Shown: positions 1-12,407, counted from the first letter of the stretch. The stretch is DNA of 64,000 nt from Hirudinaria manillensis (GCA_034509925.1 CM067538.1:1027501-1091500); one strand, 5' to 3'. Numbers and translations are program-made. The notes: generated by a model not told the origin, from the letters alone.

Positions 1-2
1 GC

Positions 3-379
3 TACAAGTCGATGCTGGGGAGCAGCGGTAGCGTCCACAGGATGGCCGGGGCCGCCGCGGGCCCGCCCTCTGCCCCGGTCCGTGCGGCCGCCACCGCCAA
101 CGGGGCCCCGACGCCAGTCGACGGCAACGTCGTCAACAACAACACGTTGTTGGCCAACGAGTCGCCTTCTCTCTCCTCCCTGAAGTCGGCCTCGCCCACC
201 TCTTCCGCCATTGGCCAGCAGGCCTGGAAGTCCCGCCTCCACGCCCTCAAGAACAGCTTCCTGGGTTCGCCAAAGTTCCACAGGAAGAAGATGCAAGGTT
301 GTGATTTGCTGTTGGACCGTGTTTTTCTTTTGAAATAATGCTGATTATTGTTAATTAATTTTAATTGTTTTCTTTTTGA

Positions 380-410
<31 letters not shown>

Positions 411-684
411 TTATTATTATCATTATTATTGTTATTATTATTATTATTATTTTTATTATTATTATTATTATCATTATTATTGTTATTATTATTATTTTTT
501 TTTAATTATTATTTTTATTATTATTAATTAATTTCATTTATTCTTATTTTAACCGATGGATTAATTTTTCTCCCGTCAAAGCTCCTTCCGGGGAAGAAAT
601 GACCGTGTCATCGTCCTCATCCGAGTGAGTTCGAATTTTGCTGCGATGATGATGATGATGATGATGACGACGACGATGATGATG

Positions 685-716
<32 letters not shown>

Positions 717-2426
717 GATGGCGAGCTTTATAAAGATATTTGCCTTTCAAGACAAAGATCATGATGATGATGGAGATAGTGCTGATGGTGATGATGATGA
801 CGACGATGAGCTTTCTAAAGATATTTGCAATCAACACCATAACCAACAATAACAACAACAGCAATAGTAATACTAACAACAACAATAAAAACATCACTAA
901 CTCTAACAACAACACTAACTAATTAGCAACAACAACTACTTCAATTCAATTCAATTCCTCCAATATTTTAAGTGCCTTTTTTATCCAAGTCCAAGGATGT
1001 CAAGGCACTGCCGACGCACATTAGGATAGACACGACCGAGCACAACGTAATTAAATAATGAGAACAAAAGACAATTAAAAAAATAAAAATAAAAAATGCA
1101 AACTAAAATATTTAAGAATAAACTTCACTTCTTTATTAAAAACGACAACAACAACAACAACAACAATGACGACGACGACGACAACAACTTCTCAGGTTCG
1201 CCAAGAAGTCCTGGTTCGGGGTCCTCATGGGCAGTAACCGTGACGACCACTGCTTTGTGATGATCAAAGACAAGAACTTGGCTCAGATCAAGGCTGACCT
1301 CATCCACGCGTTCTTGTGTGTGAGTGTGCCTCTACGCCTTCCGTACTTAACTTTCAGATGCGTCTGCCAATCTAATAATACTCAGAAGAAACTACGATTA
1401 CTGTGATGTATATATTAAACTGTTAACGCATTAAATTCGTTTAATTTCGTTAAAAAATGGCCGCCTACTTGATTTGTTAGACCAAGAAGAGCTTGAAATT
1501 AGCTTGGTGCTTGTTCTCTGCTAAAAAGTGCTAAAAGTTTTTAATGTTGCACACCTTTCCACAAATACCTGCATTCCAAAATACTTGCCTCAAGCGATCG
1601 TCATCATCATCATCCCACTGAACTAAGTGCACTCAACGACCTCTCTTCCACTCCCCACCCTCCTCCACTCCACCCCCATCTCATACTCCTCCGACAGACC
1701 CAGGACCTGGTCCACAGGGTCGTCTCGCCCACTTCTTTCTGTGCCGAGTACCACAGGTCTTCGTCCTCCTCGGTCTTCGCCAGGAACGTCAGACTCCAGG
1801 TGGACATCGCCAGGGTCCACGGACGGAGGGTCAACAACCCCCAGAAGGGAGAGGAAGACGACGACGATGGCGACGACGACGACCAACTGCAACAGCAACA
1901 ACAGCAGCAGCAGCTGCACTGCCTCACATTCACTTTGATCTCTGGTTTGTCAGCGGATTGCTTTTTCTTTCTCAGTACAACTTAGTACAACTTCCCCTTT
2001 TCTCGGTGGTGGTTGTTTAACACTAATAATAATAATTATTATTATTGTTATTATTATTATTATTATTATTGCCATTCTGCAGCACCAATTTCTATTAAGA
2101 CTTCTAAGCTCAGGCAGTAAAAGGAAGCATGTATAAGACATCTTAAATAAAAACGATTTAGCATTATCATTGATTAATTCCAATTAAATCCAAATTAATT
2201 GGAATTAAATTCCTTGACAACAGGACCAACCCGACGTTTCAAGCGCCTTTGCGAGTACTTCCAGATGGTCCTCACCTCGTCCAACAGGGGGCAGGTGGCC
2301 GCCCGGAGGATCAGCTCCGACTTGGCCAGCAACAGCTCCTCCTCCTCCTACAACTCCATCGACGGAAGTGCCATGGGATTGGTCGATGACGTGAGGCGAA
2401 GCCCTTTGTCTCAGCCAATCGCGTAG
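3..2426 (+). CDS. BRSK: BRSK/SAD-type serine/threonine kinase, C-terminal exons (partial)
   Basis: This is the 3' part of a brain-specific (SAD/AMPK-related) kinase gene. The kinase and UBA domains lie upstream of the window. Exons are 3-297, 582-624, 1196-1319, 1704-1944 and 2224-2426, all with GT-AG borders and matching phases (1,2,0,1), ending in TAG. Exon 1 carries the SFLGSPKFHRKKMQ segment, exon 2 the short PSGEEMTVSSSSSE linker, exon 3 KKSWFG...VMIKDKNLAQIKADLIHAF, exon 4 SPTSFCAEY...LQVDI...LTFTLISG, and exon 5 GPTRRFKRLCEYFQ. These match, in order, the conserved KA1-like C-terminal region of BRSK1/2, which binds membranes and autoinhibits the kinase. Exon 4 carries an Asp-rich plus poly-Gln insertion (about 1846-1917) inside this region that I do not recall from vertebrate BRSK. 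The family acts in neuronal polarity and synaptic vesicle clustering. Confidence 0.93.
365..505. repeat. (ATT)n microsatellite in a BRSK intron
   Basis: Long imperfect run of TAT/ATT triplets with interruptions. A second triplet run, (ATG/ATC)n, lies at about 645-720 in the next intron. Apparent Met-, His- or Leu-rich reading frames over these runs are artefacts. Confidence 0.9.
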
Positions 2427-5400
2427 CCTCGTGGGAGGGGCCAGAGTATGGGGGTGTTTTGATGGATGGCTTGTGTTTGTGTTGCTTATAATTCGTTATG
2501 AATACTGCTGGTTGTGGTAGATTAGCTGTCTGCTGGATCTCAGAAGTTTTATTTTTTAGATACTTCAATTTTTTTTTTTAATAATTCTTCCAATTAATTA
2601 TATTAATTGATTAAAATCTTTAAAAAAATTCAAAGAAAGTCTGATAGCAAATCATTTGTTCATTCATTCCATCCACCCACCCATCCATCCACCCATCTGT
2701 CCATCCATCTATCCATCCATCCATTCACTCATCCCTTCGTTCTTCAGTGCTTCGAGACTCGAAGGTCCCAGGCCTCCATCAATGGAAACAAGAGGTCCTT
2801 TGCAGACGGAGAGAAAGTCAACAACTGCTGATCAATGAGGGAGGGCAGAAGATGGGGGTGGAGTCGAGATGGGACGGAAGATGTCCATTGGTTGAGCAGA
2901 TATGACCAATCCCTGTCCTCGATTGATATCTAGTGAATGTTTTTTTTTTTGTTATCAACGTCGGACTTACCTGTCGGCTATCATCCAGTATCAGTAAAAT
3001 GCTTGCCATAGTTGTCATCATCATCATTATCATCATTGTCAACATCGTCATCATTATCATCGTTGTCGTCATCATCATCGTTGTTATTATCATCATCATA
3101 GTCATCCTTGTTATTATCATAGCATTCCTTTTTTTAGTTTTTCTGTGTGTTTGGACACATTGAATTTGTTGCGTTTTCTGATGTCCTGCGTGGCTGCAAT
3201 CGATTGGTCGGTTCAAAAGTGGGGGTCAGCTGTGATTGGTCGATGGGGGGTTTTTGAAATCATTGTCATCTTCAGTACAAGTGTACTTTTTGTACTCTGC
3301 TGTCATTTCATTTCAGCTCCAAAAGATGAATTTTAATTATTATTATTATTATATTATTATTATTATTTTATTTTAAATTTTTAGTCATTTTTTAATCTAG
3401 TTTAATTAATGCCCAGATTTTTCATGTTATTGTTTCAATATTCTCATTTAATTTTGTTTTCTTTCAATCTCTGTTCTTCTCTTCAATGGATACCCTGGGA
3501 GAATTCTTTCAAATAATAGGTTGTAATTATTATTTTTTAAAATTATTATTTTTTTATTTTCCACTAATTGTAAATTTGTTAATTTCATGTCGATTATGCT
3601 AATCATGATTGGGAAAAGGAAGTCATATTTGCATATTTTGTTCAAATCGTTCTTCAATCGATCAATCAGTCAATCAATCGTTGTTTCAATCGATTGTAAT
3701 AAGTTTCAATCAGGTGTCGATTGACAACCAATCGTGTGGCGTTGCTTCGATAGTCCCGTTTTCAGCATGTTTTGATGTCATAGAAGAACTTAGAACTTAA
3801 GTCGGTTGCTTGCGATCGCACGCTCGCACGGTCGTCTTGCACGTGGACATCGTAAGGTAGTCATAGTCGTCGTCGTCGTTGTCGTCGTTCTGGTTGTCAC
3901 CGTAGTCGCATGTAGTCGTGCTCGGATGGACACGTCGTGACTTACGTCGAGTCGTCTTTGGCGGTTGTCTCAAGAGTCTCTGAGGTTTTGATGGTGATGA
4001 TAAAGTGATGAATGATGGTGATGATGATGCTTGTGAAGATGATGATGGTGATGATGATGGTGGTGATGATGCTTGTGAAGAAGAAGATGATGGTGATGAT
4101 GCTTGTGAAGAAGAAGATGATGGGGATGATGATGATGACAGTCGTTCTTTTGCCTGGTGACCCGATGCAATCCGTGCTGTGGACGCAACCTGATGTTCCT
4201 TCGTTGACCTATCTGACCTCCACGACCTCGTGTCCCTGTGCACTTGTGTTACGGACCTTCGTTTGTGCCCCGAATTTACTTTGCACGGATCGAATTTTAA
4301 ATCCGATTTTTCATTCAATTCCAAATTAATTTGTAATTAAATGGATTTTAAATTTTAAAATTTTGCACAATTCCTCTTTATTCTATAAAAATCATTCCCG
4401 TACCTTATTCTTAGGTCAATAATTGTTGTTTATTACTGCAATACAACGATGCGGTGATGTGTGTGCGCGTGCGTGCAATATATTATTTGTTGCTTGTATT
4501 GTGTTATTATATATTATCATTATTATTATTAATGAATTATTACTAATAATATTATTATTATTATTACTAATATTATTATTATTATTATTACTAATATTAT
4601 TATTATTATTACTAATATTATTATTATTATTACTAATATTATTATTATTATTATTACTAATATTATTATTATTATTACATATTATTTGCAATGCAATGTA
4701 AAGTTTTAATCATAGACTTTTATCACTCGGGTCTTTTTGAGTCGTTATCGCAACAAATGCAAACAGATTTTTAGGCCGCAAAGACATCTCCTCAACGCCT
4801 CTGTGATCGATCGGCATAATTATTCATAATTATAAATTCATAATTATTCCAATGCATAATTAACCTCGACCATTTCTTGTCTGCTCCCGTCGGGCGTCCC
4901 CTTCAATCAGGTCGTGCTCCTTGATTATCATAATTTATTCGCCACCAATCTCATGTACTTTCAAATGCTTGGCTTCGTACCCAAAGCACTCGACGCGTTA
5001 CCTCGGAGGAGGGGCATTAAGTAATTATTCATGTTATTATGTATTCATTTGCATGTCATTTACATATTCATGTGCTTACCTCATGGGCAACAGAGACAAG
5101 ATATTTTTGCCAAATTTATTGCTTAAGTCGTGTATTATTAAATTATTTATTTATTTATTAAATTATTAATTTATTTATTATTTGATTAATTAATTAATTT
5201 TTTCTTAAATCTATTCTCGCATGCGATATTAAGATCTTCCTAGGAAATTTAGGACTCGTTTTGATCAATTCCTTGTTCATCATCTTATGTTCGCTCAGTC
5301 ACTCATTCACATGTTTTTGTTCTTGCAGTCGTGATGATGATGATGATGATGATAATGATACTAGCATTCCTGTCATCACGTGTCTGCTCGGTCACTCGTT

Positions 5401-6333
5401 CACATGTTTTTTTTTCTGTTTTCATTGCAATGATGATGATAATGATGACGATGGTGATGATAATGATCTTAGCCACCTTTACCCTAGGTATTTGGATTTT
5501 CGATTTGCGATCTCATTCCGATTTTTTTTTTTTTGCAAGGATTTAATGGAGGAAATATTAAAACAAATTATGTAAAAAACGAGCAAAAATGTTTTCTTAA
5601 AAAATTCAAAACGAAATCAAAATAAATTAATAAAAATTAAAATAAATTAATTAATAAAAATTAAAATAAATTAATTAATAAAAATTAAAATAAATTAATA
5701 AAAATTAAAATAAATAAATTAATAAAACTTAAAATACATTTTATGACTGATAATAACCCAAAAAATGCGTTGACTTCCAGCTGAAAGTGAGGTCATAGGA
5801 TGTCACGTGATCGACATGTGACGTTGTTGTCGACGGATTTATTATTTATTTATTTATTTATTTATTATTTGGGTTTATTTTGGCACAGAAATATTTTTAA
5901 GTAATTTCTTTTTAAATGTGAAAATTCGTTTGTTTTTGAACACTTCCAATGAGTCCCTTGCGTTGTTAGGTGGCCTGAAATTTCGTGAAATTGTTGATTA
6001 ATTAATTAGATTTTTAAGATATTTAATTTTTATTTGCTAGATTTATGTGGGAATAAATCCCAGATATCGCGTTCATCAAAAGCAATACTTAAATATTTGT
6101 TTATAATTTGAAAACAAAATAAATTGTATTTATGAATGTGTCCTCCTCCACCTCATCATCATCATCATCACCACCACCATCATCACCATCATCATCACCA
6201 CCACCATCATCATCAATATTATCATCATCTCTGTGCACAAAAATCAAAATGAGCTGAACGAATAAATTATTACAAAGTTATAATTAAAGATGACAAATTC
6301 AATTTAATTAATCTAATCAACAACAACAACAAA
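2427..6333. other. Intergenic desert rich in microsatellites
   Basis: No credible gene was seen here. It holds a CATC/ATCC tetranucleotide run (about 2666-2736), an (ATC)n/(GTC)n tract (3013-3122), an ATG/GAAGAA tract (3990-4137), a TTATTACTAA minisatellite (4510-4680), ATGATA runs (5333-5470), an AAATTAATAAAAATT minisatellite (5620-5740) and a CATCACCACCAT tract (6155-6225). It separates the 3' ends of the BRSK gene (+) and the C19orf44-like gene (-), so the two genes are convergent. Confidence 0.75.
4510..4680. repeat. AT-rich minisatellite of ATTATT...ACTAAT units
   Basis: Seven or so units of (ATT)5-6 punctuated by ACTA, with a period of about 19-22 bp. The regular punctuation distinguishes it from a plain triplet run. 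Confidence 0.85.
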
Positions 6334-8180
6334 CTACAAGGTCACCTTGTCCGAAAGGGTGGTGTACTTGTAAGGAGCCTTCCTATTGGTCGACTCGATT
6401 ATCTGCTTGTGCAGGGACTTCTGAGTGGCCACGAAGGTGGCCAATAGGGCGACCTGTTGCTTGATGATGCCGTTGAGGCAAGACATGGCTGGTGTGAAAC
6501 TGGTTATGTCTGAAACATTACCAGGGTTAGGGTTAGGGTTAGGGTTAGGGTTAGGTTTAGAGTTAGGGATTATTGAATATAATTGTGATTGTTGTATTTG
6601 TTGTTGGCTTGCTGTTGTTGTTGAGTGCTAATGTTGATTCAATTAAGAAAAACATAATTAAATTATAAAATCATCATCATCATCATCACCTATTAGAGAG
6701 TTGATCCCTTCCCTGGAGGTCAGGAATTTCCTCTCCACCTCCTTGAACTTGAACTCGTATGACTGGTGTCTGCCTGTTATTATTATTATTATTATTATTA
6801 TTTATTATGCATTAGTAATAATTAATTAATAATTATTATAATTAATAATAAATAACGATGACATACAATATATGTATATATTAGGCTTCAAAAAAAGCAA
6901 CAACAAAGAACTGACCAAAGAGCCAATGATTCTCATTTAAGTTGAAGTCAATCCCCGTCTGAACCCCTGCATTGATGAGCCTCCTCTGCGACCTCCTGTC
7001 GACCCCTTCCGAGGGCGGGAAACCAGCAGACGACACCGTCGTGTACGAATGGCTGGCAGACGACTCCGTCGACAAACTTTTACTCGGCTCTCTCTTCCTC
7101 TTCTTCTTCCTCTCGACTTCTGAACTTCGAGACTCTGGCGACTTCGTCCCGGCTTTTGACCTAGAACCGATCGACCTCGTTGAACTGCTGCCCCTGCTGG
7201 ACCTTGAGGTGACCCCAACTGACCTGTTTTCAAGTGGTCAGAACAATGATCATCCATAGTTTTGAGGTCAAAGGTCTAAAGTGACCTCAGATTCTGATTG
7301 AAGAATTGGATGCCAGAGTCAAAGAGGGATTTAAAGACAATTTAAACAAAAAAAATAAATTTTTAGAAAAATCTTTCCATTATTCAACAAAAAGATCTTA
7401 TCTCTTCTTAAAACTTAAAGCACATCTTAGCACAGAGGTCAACGAGTACACAGAGGTCATGTGTGCCGGTCAGAGAAGACCAAGAGGACTTGCGTAACAT
7501 TTATTAGAAGGAGAAATATAATTAATTAAGAAATAATTTAGTGAAATATTTAATTAAATACTTAATAATATATTTAATTAGTAGTGTAATAATATATTCA
7601 ATTAATGATCCAATAATATGAATAATTAGTAATTTAAAAATATATTTAATTAGTAATTTAATAATAAGTAAGAATTTAATAATAATAAGTAAGAATAAAA
7701 TAAGAATTTAATAATTCACGAAATCAACTCAACGAAGCCTCACTTGCTGGAACGACTGACAGGAGAGGAGGAGTACGTCTCAGTTCTTATGGAACTGCTG
7801 ACGAATTAAGGTCGGAATGAACAACCAATATTCATGAATATTAATTATCTGTTTAGCATAATTAATTCAACCCAAATCTAATGTACGTTTGAACTGTAAG
7901 AGAGCAACGACCTCGGATCATCATCATCATCATCACGGCTTCGGATCGACTCCTCTTCGATGATGTCATCGTCGTAGACGTCTTCATTTCTCGAGGTTTT
8001 CTTCCTTCGCTCCGTCTTCTTTCCATCCTTAGTGGCATGGAACATGGACTTGGAACGTTCAGGAACCTTCGCGGTTGACTTGGCACGGAAAGGATCTTCC
8101 TTCGACTTGCTGGAACCACTGGCGTTGAAGGTGAAAGCAGACTTGCTCGTCTGCTCCACTTTTTCCTGATGATGATGGCG

Positions 8181-8230
<50 letters not shown>

Positions 8231-10121
8231 TGTTGTTGTCATCGTTGTTTACGTTTCTCAGAGAATTCTTTTCTGAATCGAAAGCTTTTATGAGCTCACT
8301 GGCGTCTGCTTGGATGTTCCCAAAAAAATCGTCATCATCATCATCGTCGTCGTCATTATCTTCTTCTTCATTGCTGTTGTTGTTGTCGTCATCGTCATCC
8401 ATAGTGTAGCTATTGTCGTCATCAGTTTTTATTTCTTCATCTGTTCCGTGACCCTCGCCGCGTACTTTTCCAAATTCTTCTTCAACTTTTGAATCTTCTT
8501 CCGCGACCTCCGCCAGACTTTCTTCGACCTCAGAGATGATGGAGGTTCTCTTGAAGGTCGAGGTCGCTTCAGGTTTGACCTTCGAGGTGATCGGGGCGTT
8601 GCTGACGTCTGGCGCTTTGCTTTGTGGGGTTTCTGTTGCTTTGACTTTGTTTTCAACATTGTTTTCAATTGTATCACTTGTTTTGTTGCTGGTGATGTTT
8701 GTATTGCTTTTCATGAATTTGTCTGTTGACATCAAATGTATTAATAAATGTGTTGCAAGCCAGATTGGTAGACAAATTGTACCTTTGTCTTGGTTATTCA
8801 GAATTAAGTAATTAATTATTTATATTTATAAAAATATTTATATATTATATACATTTATTTATAAATTATTTATAATTATAAAAATATTTATATATTATAT
8901 ACATTTATTTATAAATTATTTATAATTATTTATAATTATTAATTAAAACGTTAGCACTGCTCGTGCATTGAATGAATAAGTTTCAACTTTAGCTTATAAT
9001 AAGTTGCTCAAAGTATCTTAATTTAAGATGATTCAACAAAGAATGACAGAAAACATTTATGCTAGCAAACTTAACATCAGATGATAATAGACATTATATT
9101 ATATTATGTTGTGTTGTGTTGTGTTATGTTACGTTATGTTATGTTAAATTATGTTATGTTAAATTTCCCATCGAATTACTTTTCATCTTTGACGATTCAG
9201 AATCAGAAGGGGCTGAAATGTCGCTGCTAATGTCATCTGCTTGGTTTGACACTGTAAAAAAAATTTGTGAAAGTCATTTATTTTTTAATTCAATTGATGG
9301 ACTTTGTACATTTGCATACAAACTCTAAAAATTACTGAGGATCGTCATTTGCATGAGAACATAATTAAGTTGCCATTCAGACTGATAATCATAGCTATAG
9401 TAATTTTTTTCCAAACTTTTTTTGATATCCTCAGATTGAGCATTAATTGGCAACAATACATATTGAAATAAAGTGAAAAATTTTCTGCTTCATCCTACTA
9501 TGAAACAAAACACAACAAATTTTGGTTTTTCAATATCACATTACTTTCCAGCTTCATAGAAATAGTATCACTTGATATACAATTCGTGAAAATATTCTAT
9601 TATCACAGTGTTCACAATAGAATAATATTGCACCTTTGTATAAGTCCACTTTTGAACTGTTGTTGTTTTGTCCAACATTGGCATGAGTATTTCCACTTTT
9701 TTCTCCATGTTCCTCTGCAAAATGATTTGTCCTAAATGGGTTTGCATTGGAATCATTGTCATTCTTTTTCTTCATAAATTTGTTTGCTCTTTTGGGTTTT
9801 GCTTCAGAAGAATCTTCTGATATTGATATGTCCGAAATATCACTTATGTCTTCAATGCTCTGCCAGTGGCTCTTTTTGGATTTCTATAAAAACATAATTA
9901 AAACAAAGTCTGTCATGTGATTGGTTTCATTAACCATTTGCTTAACCATTTAATAACTCAGGATTCTTGAAATAACTTAAAATTTTACGCAAAAAAAATT
10001 AACAAACCCGAACGTCATTTTCTGGTGTTCCAACGTTGATCATTCCCTTGAGTTGCAACGAAGCCCTGTTCAAGATTTCATCCACATTAGAAACTTTCGA
10101 TTTTACAGGATTTAAATACAT
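6334..10121 (-). CDS. C19orf44: C19orf44/DUF4614-like protein, complete seven-exon gene
   Basis: Exons on the minus strand are 10121-10008, 9883-9634, 9251-9180, 8722-7912, 7223-6916, 6773-6690 and 6509-6334. Phases (0,1,1,2,1,1) agree at every junction and give 604 aa ending in TAG. The C-terminal part, with an AGVQTGIDFNLNENHW stretch, then SFTPAMSCLNGIIKQQVALL and a final PYKYTTLSDK, lines up with my memory of human C19orf44 (DTAVQT...; SPAVLALHDVLKQQLSL; FHYHTLEEAKEYI), a DUF4614 protein of unknown function. The middle is low complexity: acidic stretches, Asn runs and a poly-Asp tract encoded by an (ATC)n microsatellite (about 8180-8235). The N-terminus (MYLNPVKSKVSNVDEILNRA) is not recognised. 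The start is the first Met of exon 1, 407 bp from the divergent membrane-protein gene. A broken copy of exon 2 lies at 12908-13260. Confidence 0.8.
6523..6569. repeat. Interstitial TTAGGG telomeric repeat
   Basis: About six perfect TTAGGG units followed by two degenerate ones (TTAGGTTTAGAGTTAGGG). It lies in the last intron of the C19orf44-like gene. Read on the coding strand as CCCTAA it ends about 14 bp before the 3' splice site at 6510. Confidence 0.95.
8826..8940. repeat. Two-copy 50-bp AT-rich tandem repeat
   Basis: The segment AAAATATTTATATATTATAT and its following 30 bp occurs at 8831 and again at 8881, inside intron 3 of the C19orf44-like gene. Confidence 0.85.
9085..9165. repeat. 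(TGTTA)n / (TGTTG)n pentanucleotide microsatellite
   Basis: Imperfect pentanucleotide repeat just downstream (on the minus strand) of exon 3 of the C19orf44-like gene. Confidence 0.85.
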
Positions 10122-10528
10122 TTTAATTCCGCTCCTCAAAACAATGTTTGTGTTGATCAGACTTCTGTATCTATAGAAACCTGCTCAGTTGAAATAATTA
10201 TTCAGTATCTTTCTTGTTTATTTCGTGTAGGAAGGGATATTTCGACGTTGAAAAATCCTTGGAACGTCGTCTGCCGGCATCCAGTAACATCTAAGTTGAA
10301 AGGTTGAATTATATTTTAATTGTTTATCTAATATTTTTAGTTTTTTTCTCTTTTTACTTCTTAAGTTAGTTTCGGGTGAATGTACATTCACCCATTTATT
10401 TGTGTTTTACCGGAAAGTATCGGCTCGTTGTTTTTAACAAAAAACATGTATTAATTTGCTCCAGGCTTGGGCTCAAAAGTGTTCTTCATATTGCATTTCA
10501 TTCTGCTCTCCGAGAACTCTGAAACAAG
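10122..10528. promoter_or_regulatory. Likely bidirectional promoter between C19orf44-like gene and membrane-protein copy 1
   Basis: The 407 bp separate two divergent start codons (10121 on the minus strand, 10529 on the plus strand). The region contains the 20-bp perfect palindrome at 10374-10393. A pyrimidine-rich acceptor-like TTTGCTCCAG lies about 64 bp before the plus-strand ATG, suggesting a 5'-UTR intron. The region is copied upstream of all five membrane-protein genes. Promoter function is inferred. Confidence 0.5.
10374..10393. promoter_or_regulatory. Perfect palindrome upstream of membrane-protein copy 1
   Basis: GGGTGAATGTACATTCACCC is self-complementary over 20 bp and lies about 135 bp before the ATG. 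The core GTGAATGTACATTCAC recurs at the same place upstream of copies 2-5. It could be a dimeric transcription-factor site; no factor is assigned. Confidence 0.6.
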
Positions 10529-11095
10529 ATGGCTCGTCAGTGGAGCACTGCACTTTCAGAAGTGATTCTCTGCGCTTTCTGCTGCAGCCTTTGCTACAAA
10601 ATAAGTGACCAGAACAAGTTCGTCTGCGCTGCCATCGGCGCTACAGCAGCTGCGTCATTCTTCGGTATTTGGAGGTTTGGCCTGAGGGACTGTCCGACTG
10701 ACGTGTACAGGTGGCACAGGTTCACGACAAGGATCGCGCACGCGTTTACCCCTGCTCTGATTGCCTCAGTCTATGTGGCACATGTCCACAGTGTGGGCTC
10801 GATGGCACTCCTGGTGGCCCCCTTTATCGTGACTTTCGTCATGTCCGAGGTGGCTCCCGAATCGCAGGAGGTCTTCGTGACTCTTCTGAGCCTCTGCTCT
10901 CTGTTATCCATCCTCTACGTCTCCTTCACCTTGAGCATCGTGTCTGGAGTTCTTGGGGCAGCGCTCATGTTCCTCACCCCCATACTGGCCCAGGGTGATG
11001 GCTCCATCAACGGCCTCAAGAAATTGGACCTGCTCCACTTCCTGCTCATCCCTTCGCTGTACTTTTTGGCCAACGGTACAGGAGTCAACATTTGA
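10529..11095 (+). CDS. Small multipass membrane protein, copy 1 (family not recognised)
   Basis: Intronless ORF of 188 aa starting MARQWSTALSEVILCAFCC and ending in GVNI. I see six or seven hydrophobic segments: about residues 5-24, 32-52, 66-86, 90-110, 115-160 (probably two) and 167-185. Short polar loops and no obvious signal peptide suggest an all-helical integral membrane protein. Conserved small features include a DQNKFVCAAIG loop, FGLxDCPT, HSVGSM and VAPE. I do not recognise the family. The start is supported by ACAAG before the ATG and by conservation of this ATG in all five copies. Copy 1 is most like copy 3. It is the only copy still beside the intact C19orf44-like gene. About 250 bp after the stop remain highly similar between copies, which points to a shared 3' UTR. 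Confidence 0.8.
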   Translation: MARQWSTALSEVILCAFCCSLCYKISDQNKFVCAAIGATAAASFFGIWRFGLRDCPTDVYRWHRFTTRIAHAFTPALIASVYVAHVHSVGSMALLVAPFIVTFVMSEVAPESQEVFVTLLSLCSLLSILYVSFTLSIVSGVLGAALMFLTPILAQGDGSINGLKKLDLLHFLLIPSLYFLANGTGVNI

Positions 11096-12407
11096 AAGGT
11101 CGAGGTTCCCCAAGATGCTTCTACCCTCGTGCTGTGAAATCTCGACGGCCCGGGGATTTTTTTCGTTTTGTTTTTGCCGTCGAAATTATGCTTTCTCGTT
11201 TCGAGTTTTCTTTTTTGTCTCTCTTCGGGCAAGTCGTGAAAGAGGGGTTGCCCGATTAGGAGTCTAGTCTGGTTTTTGTGGGGGATTTCGATGTTCGAGT
11301 TGATGCTTTGAGTGTGCTTTTCCTCTCCGATGCAAAATAATTTGGACATCGTCATCATCTTTATTGCTTATTGTATTGTTTGTTGCATTTAAATTGAAAA
11401 ACTTTCTGCCTCCAATTAAAAAGTGTTTACCTCTTTGGAGTTGTCAAGGCATATACATTTCTCCGTAAATCATTAAAGGCATTGACGACTCAGCGTTGAT
11501 TCTCAAAAACAATTTGTGATGCAACAACAATGCAGTGTGTTATTGAAGATCATTTGTTTATCAATCAACATCAACATTGCCTCTTAAATGTGATGCTATT
11601 AACAATGTTGGCATTATAACAGTTAAATTGTCATCATCTTGATCACTTTAACATAACATCTATTTTAAAAGACTTTCAACCAATCAAAATCCGTGCTCAT
11701 GTTAACTTGCTTCATTGTCCGAGTAATTCAATTTAATTCACAAGTCAGTTTAGATTCAACCGGTTGTAATAAAAATAGCAAAAAGTACAAAATATTGACC
11801 TAAATTTCAGTATTTCTTACAAATTTAACACAGGTTCACATGATTCCCTCCCCAACATCTGATTTTTTTACTTTGGTCTCGAAGCATTTTCAACTCGTCT
11901 GCTTAGTTGGTTTATAAAAAAAAACCTTTCTTTTTTTTTTAAATATTCTTCAAAATTCATGCTTCCTCAGTTTCCAAGACCAACGTTGAATGCAAACAGT
12001 TCTGAAAAATCTGATCGAGTTTTGCTAGATTTGTTCTGATGCAGAGTTTTTAAATAATTCTGGAATATGCTTAAAGCAAACTTCAGACAAAGACCGGATG
12101 GGTGGAAGAAATACTAATAATCTAGCATTTTACTGGGGTTAATTGGTTGAGGGGTTGACAATATGGAATGGGTTGATTGGTCAACACTATGGATTGGGGC
12201 GCAAAGTTGGGGAAATGGCTACTCAATTCTGAGTAACTGATTTGGTAATGTGGTTTGCAATTTTTTATTCCAACGTTTACAGTTTCTCTGGTGAACTTGG
12301 TAAACACATAAATTGGTAGTATGGTATTGAATGCCAATCAAACTGCTTGAACCAACAGATGACCATCTGAAGTCAAAACAAGAAAAACTGTGTCATTGAA
12401 TGTCATC
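11096..12407. other. 3' flank of membrane-protein copy 1, homologous to the flank after copy 5
   Basis: No gene. About 11100-11345 is the conserved 3'-UTR-like segment shared with copies 2-5. About 11960-12400 matches about 23680-24130, the sequence between copy 5 and the intact Ig gene. The whole gene-to-gene spacer was therefore duplicated together with its neighbours. Confidence 0.75.

Noticed and set aside
544..915. Open frames rich in His, Met or Leu over the triplet runs in a BRSK intron
   Set aside because: They are readings of (ATG/ATC)n and AAC/ACA microsatellites in several frames with no conserved content, and lie between well-supported exons.
3797..4329. 175-aa Ser-rich and 105-aa Met-rich frames on opposite strands
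   Set aside because: Both cover the ATG/GAAGAA microsatellite and its flanks, share no domain signature and overlap each other.
4416..4701. Asn/Ile-rich and Leu-rich frames
   Set aside because: Readings of the ATTATT minisatellite, not genes.
6937..7259. Arg-rich (minus) and Leu/Asp-rich (plus) frames across exon 5 of the C19orf44-like gene
   Set aside because: A third frame joins in phase with both neighbouring exons and matches the C19orf44 family, so these are shadows.
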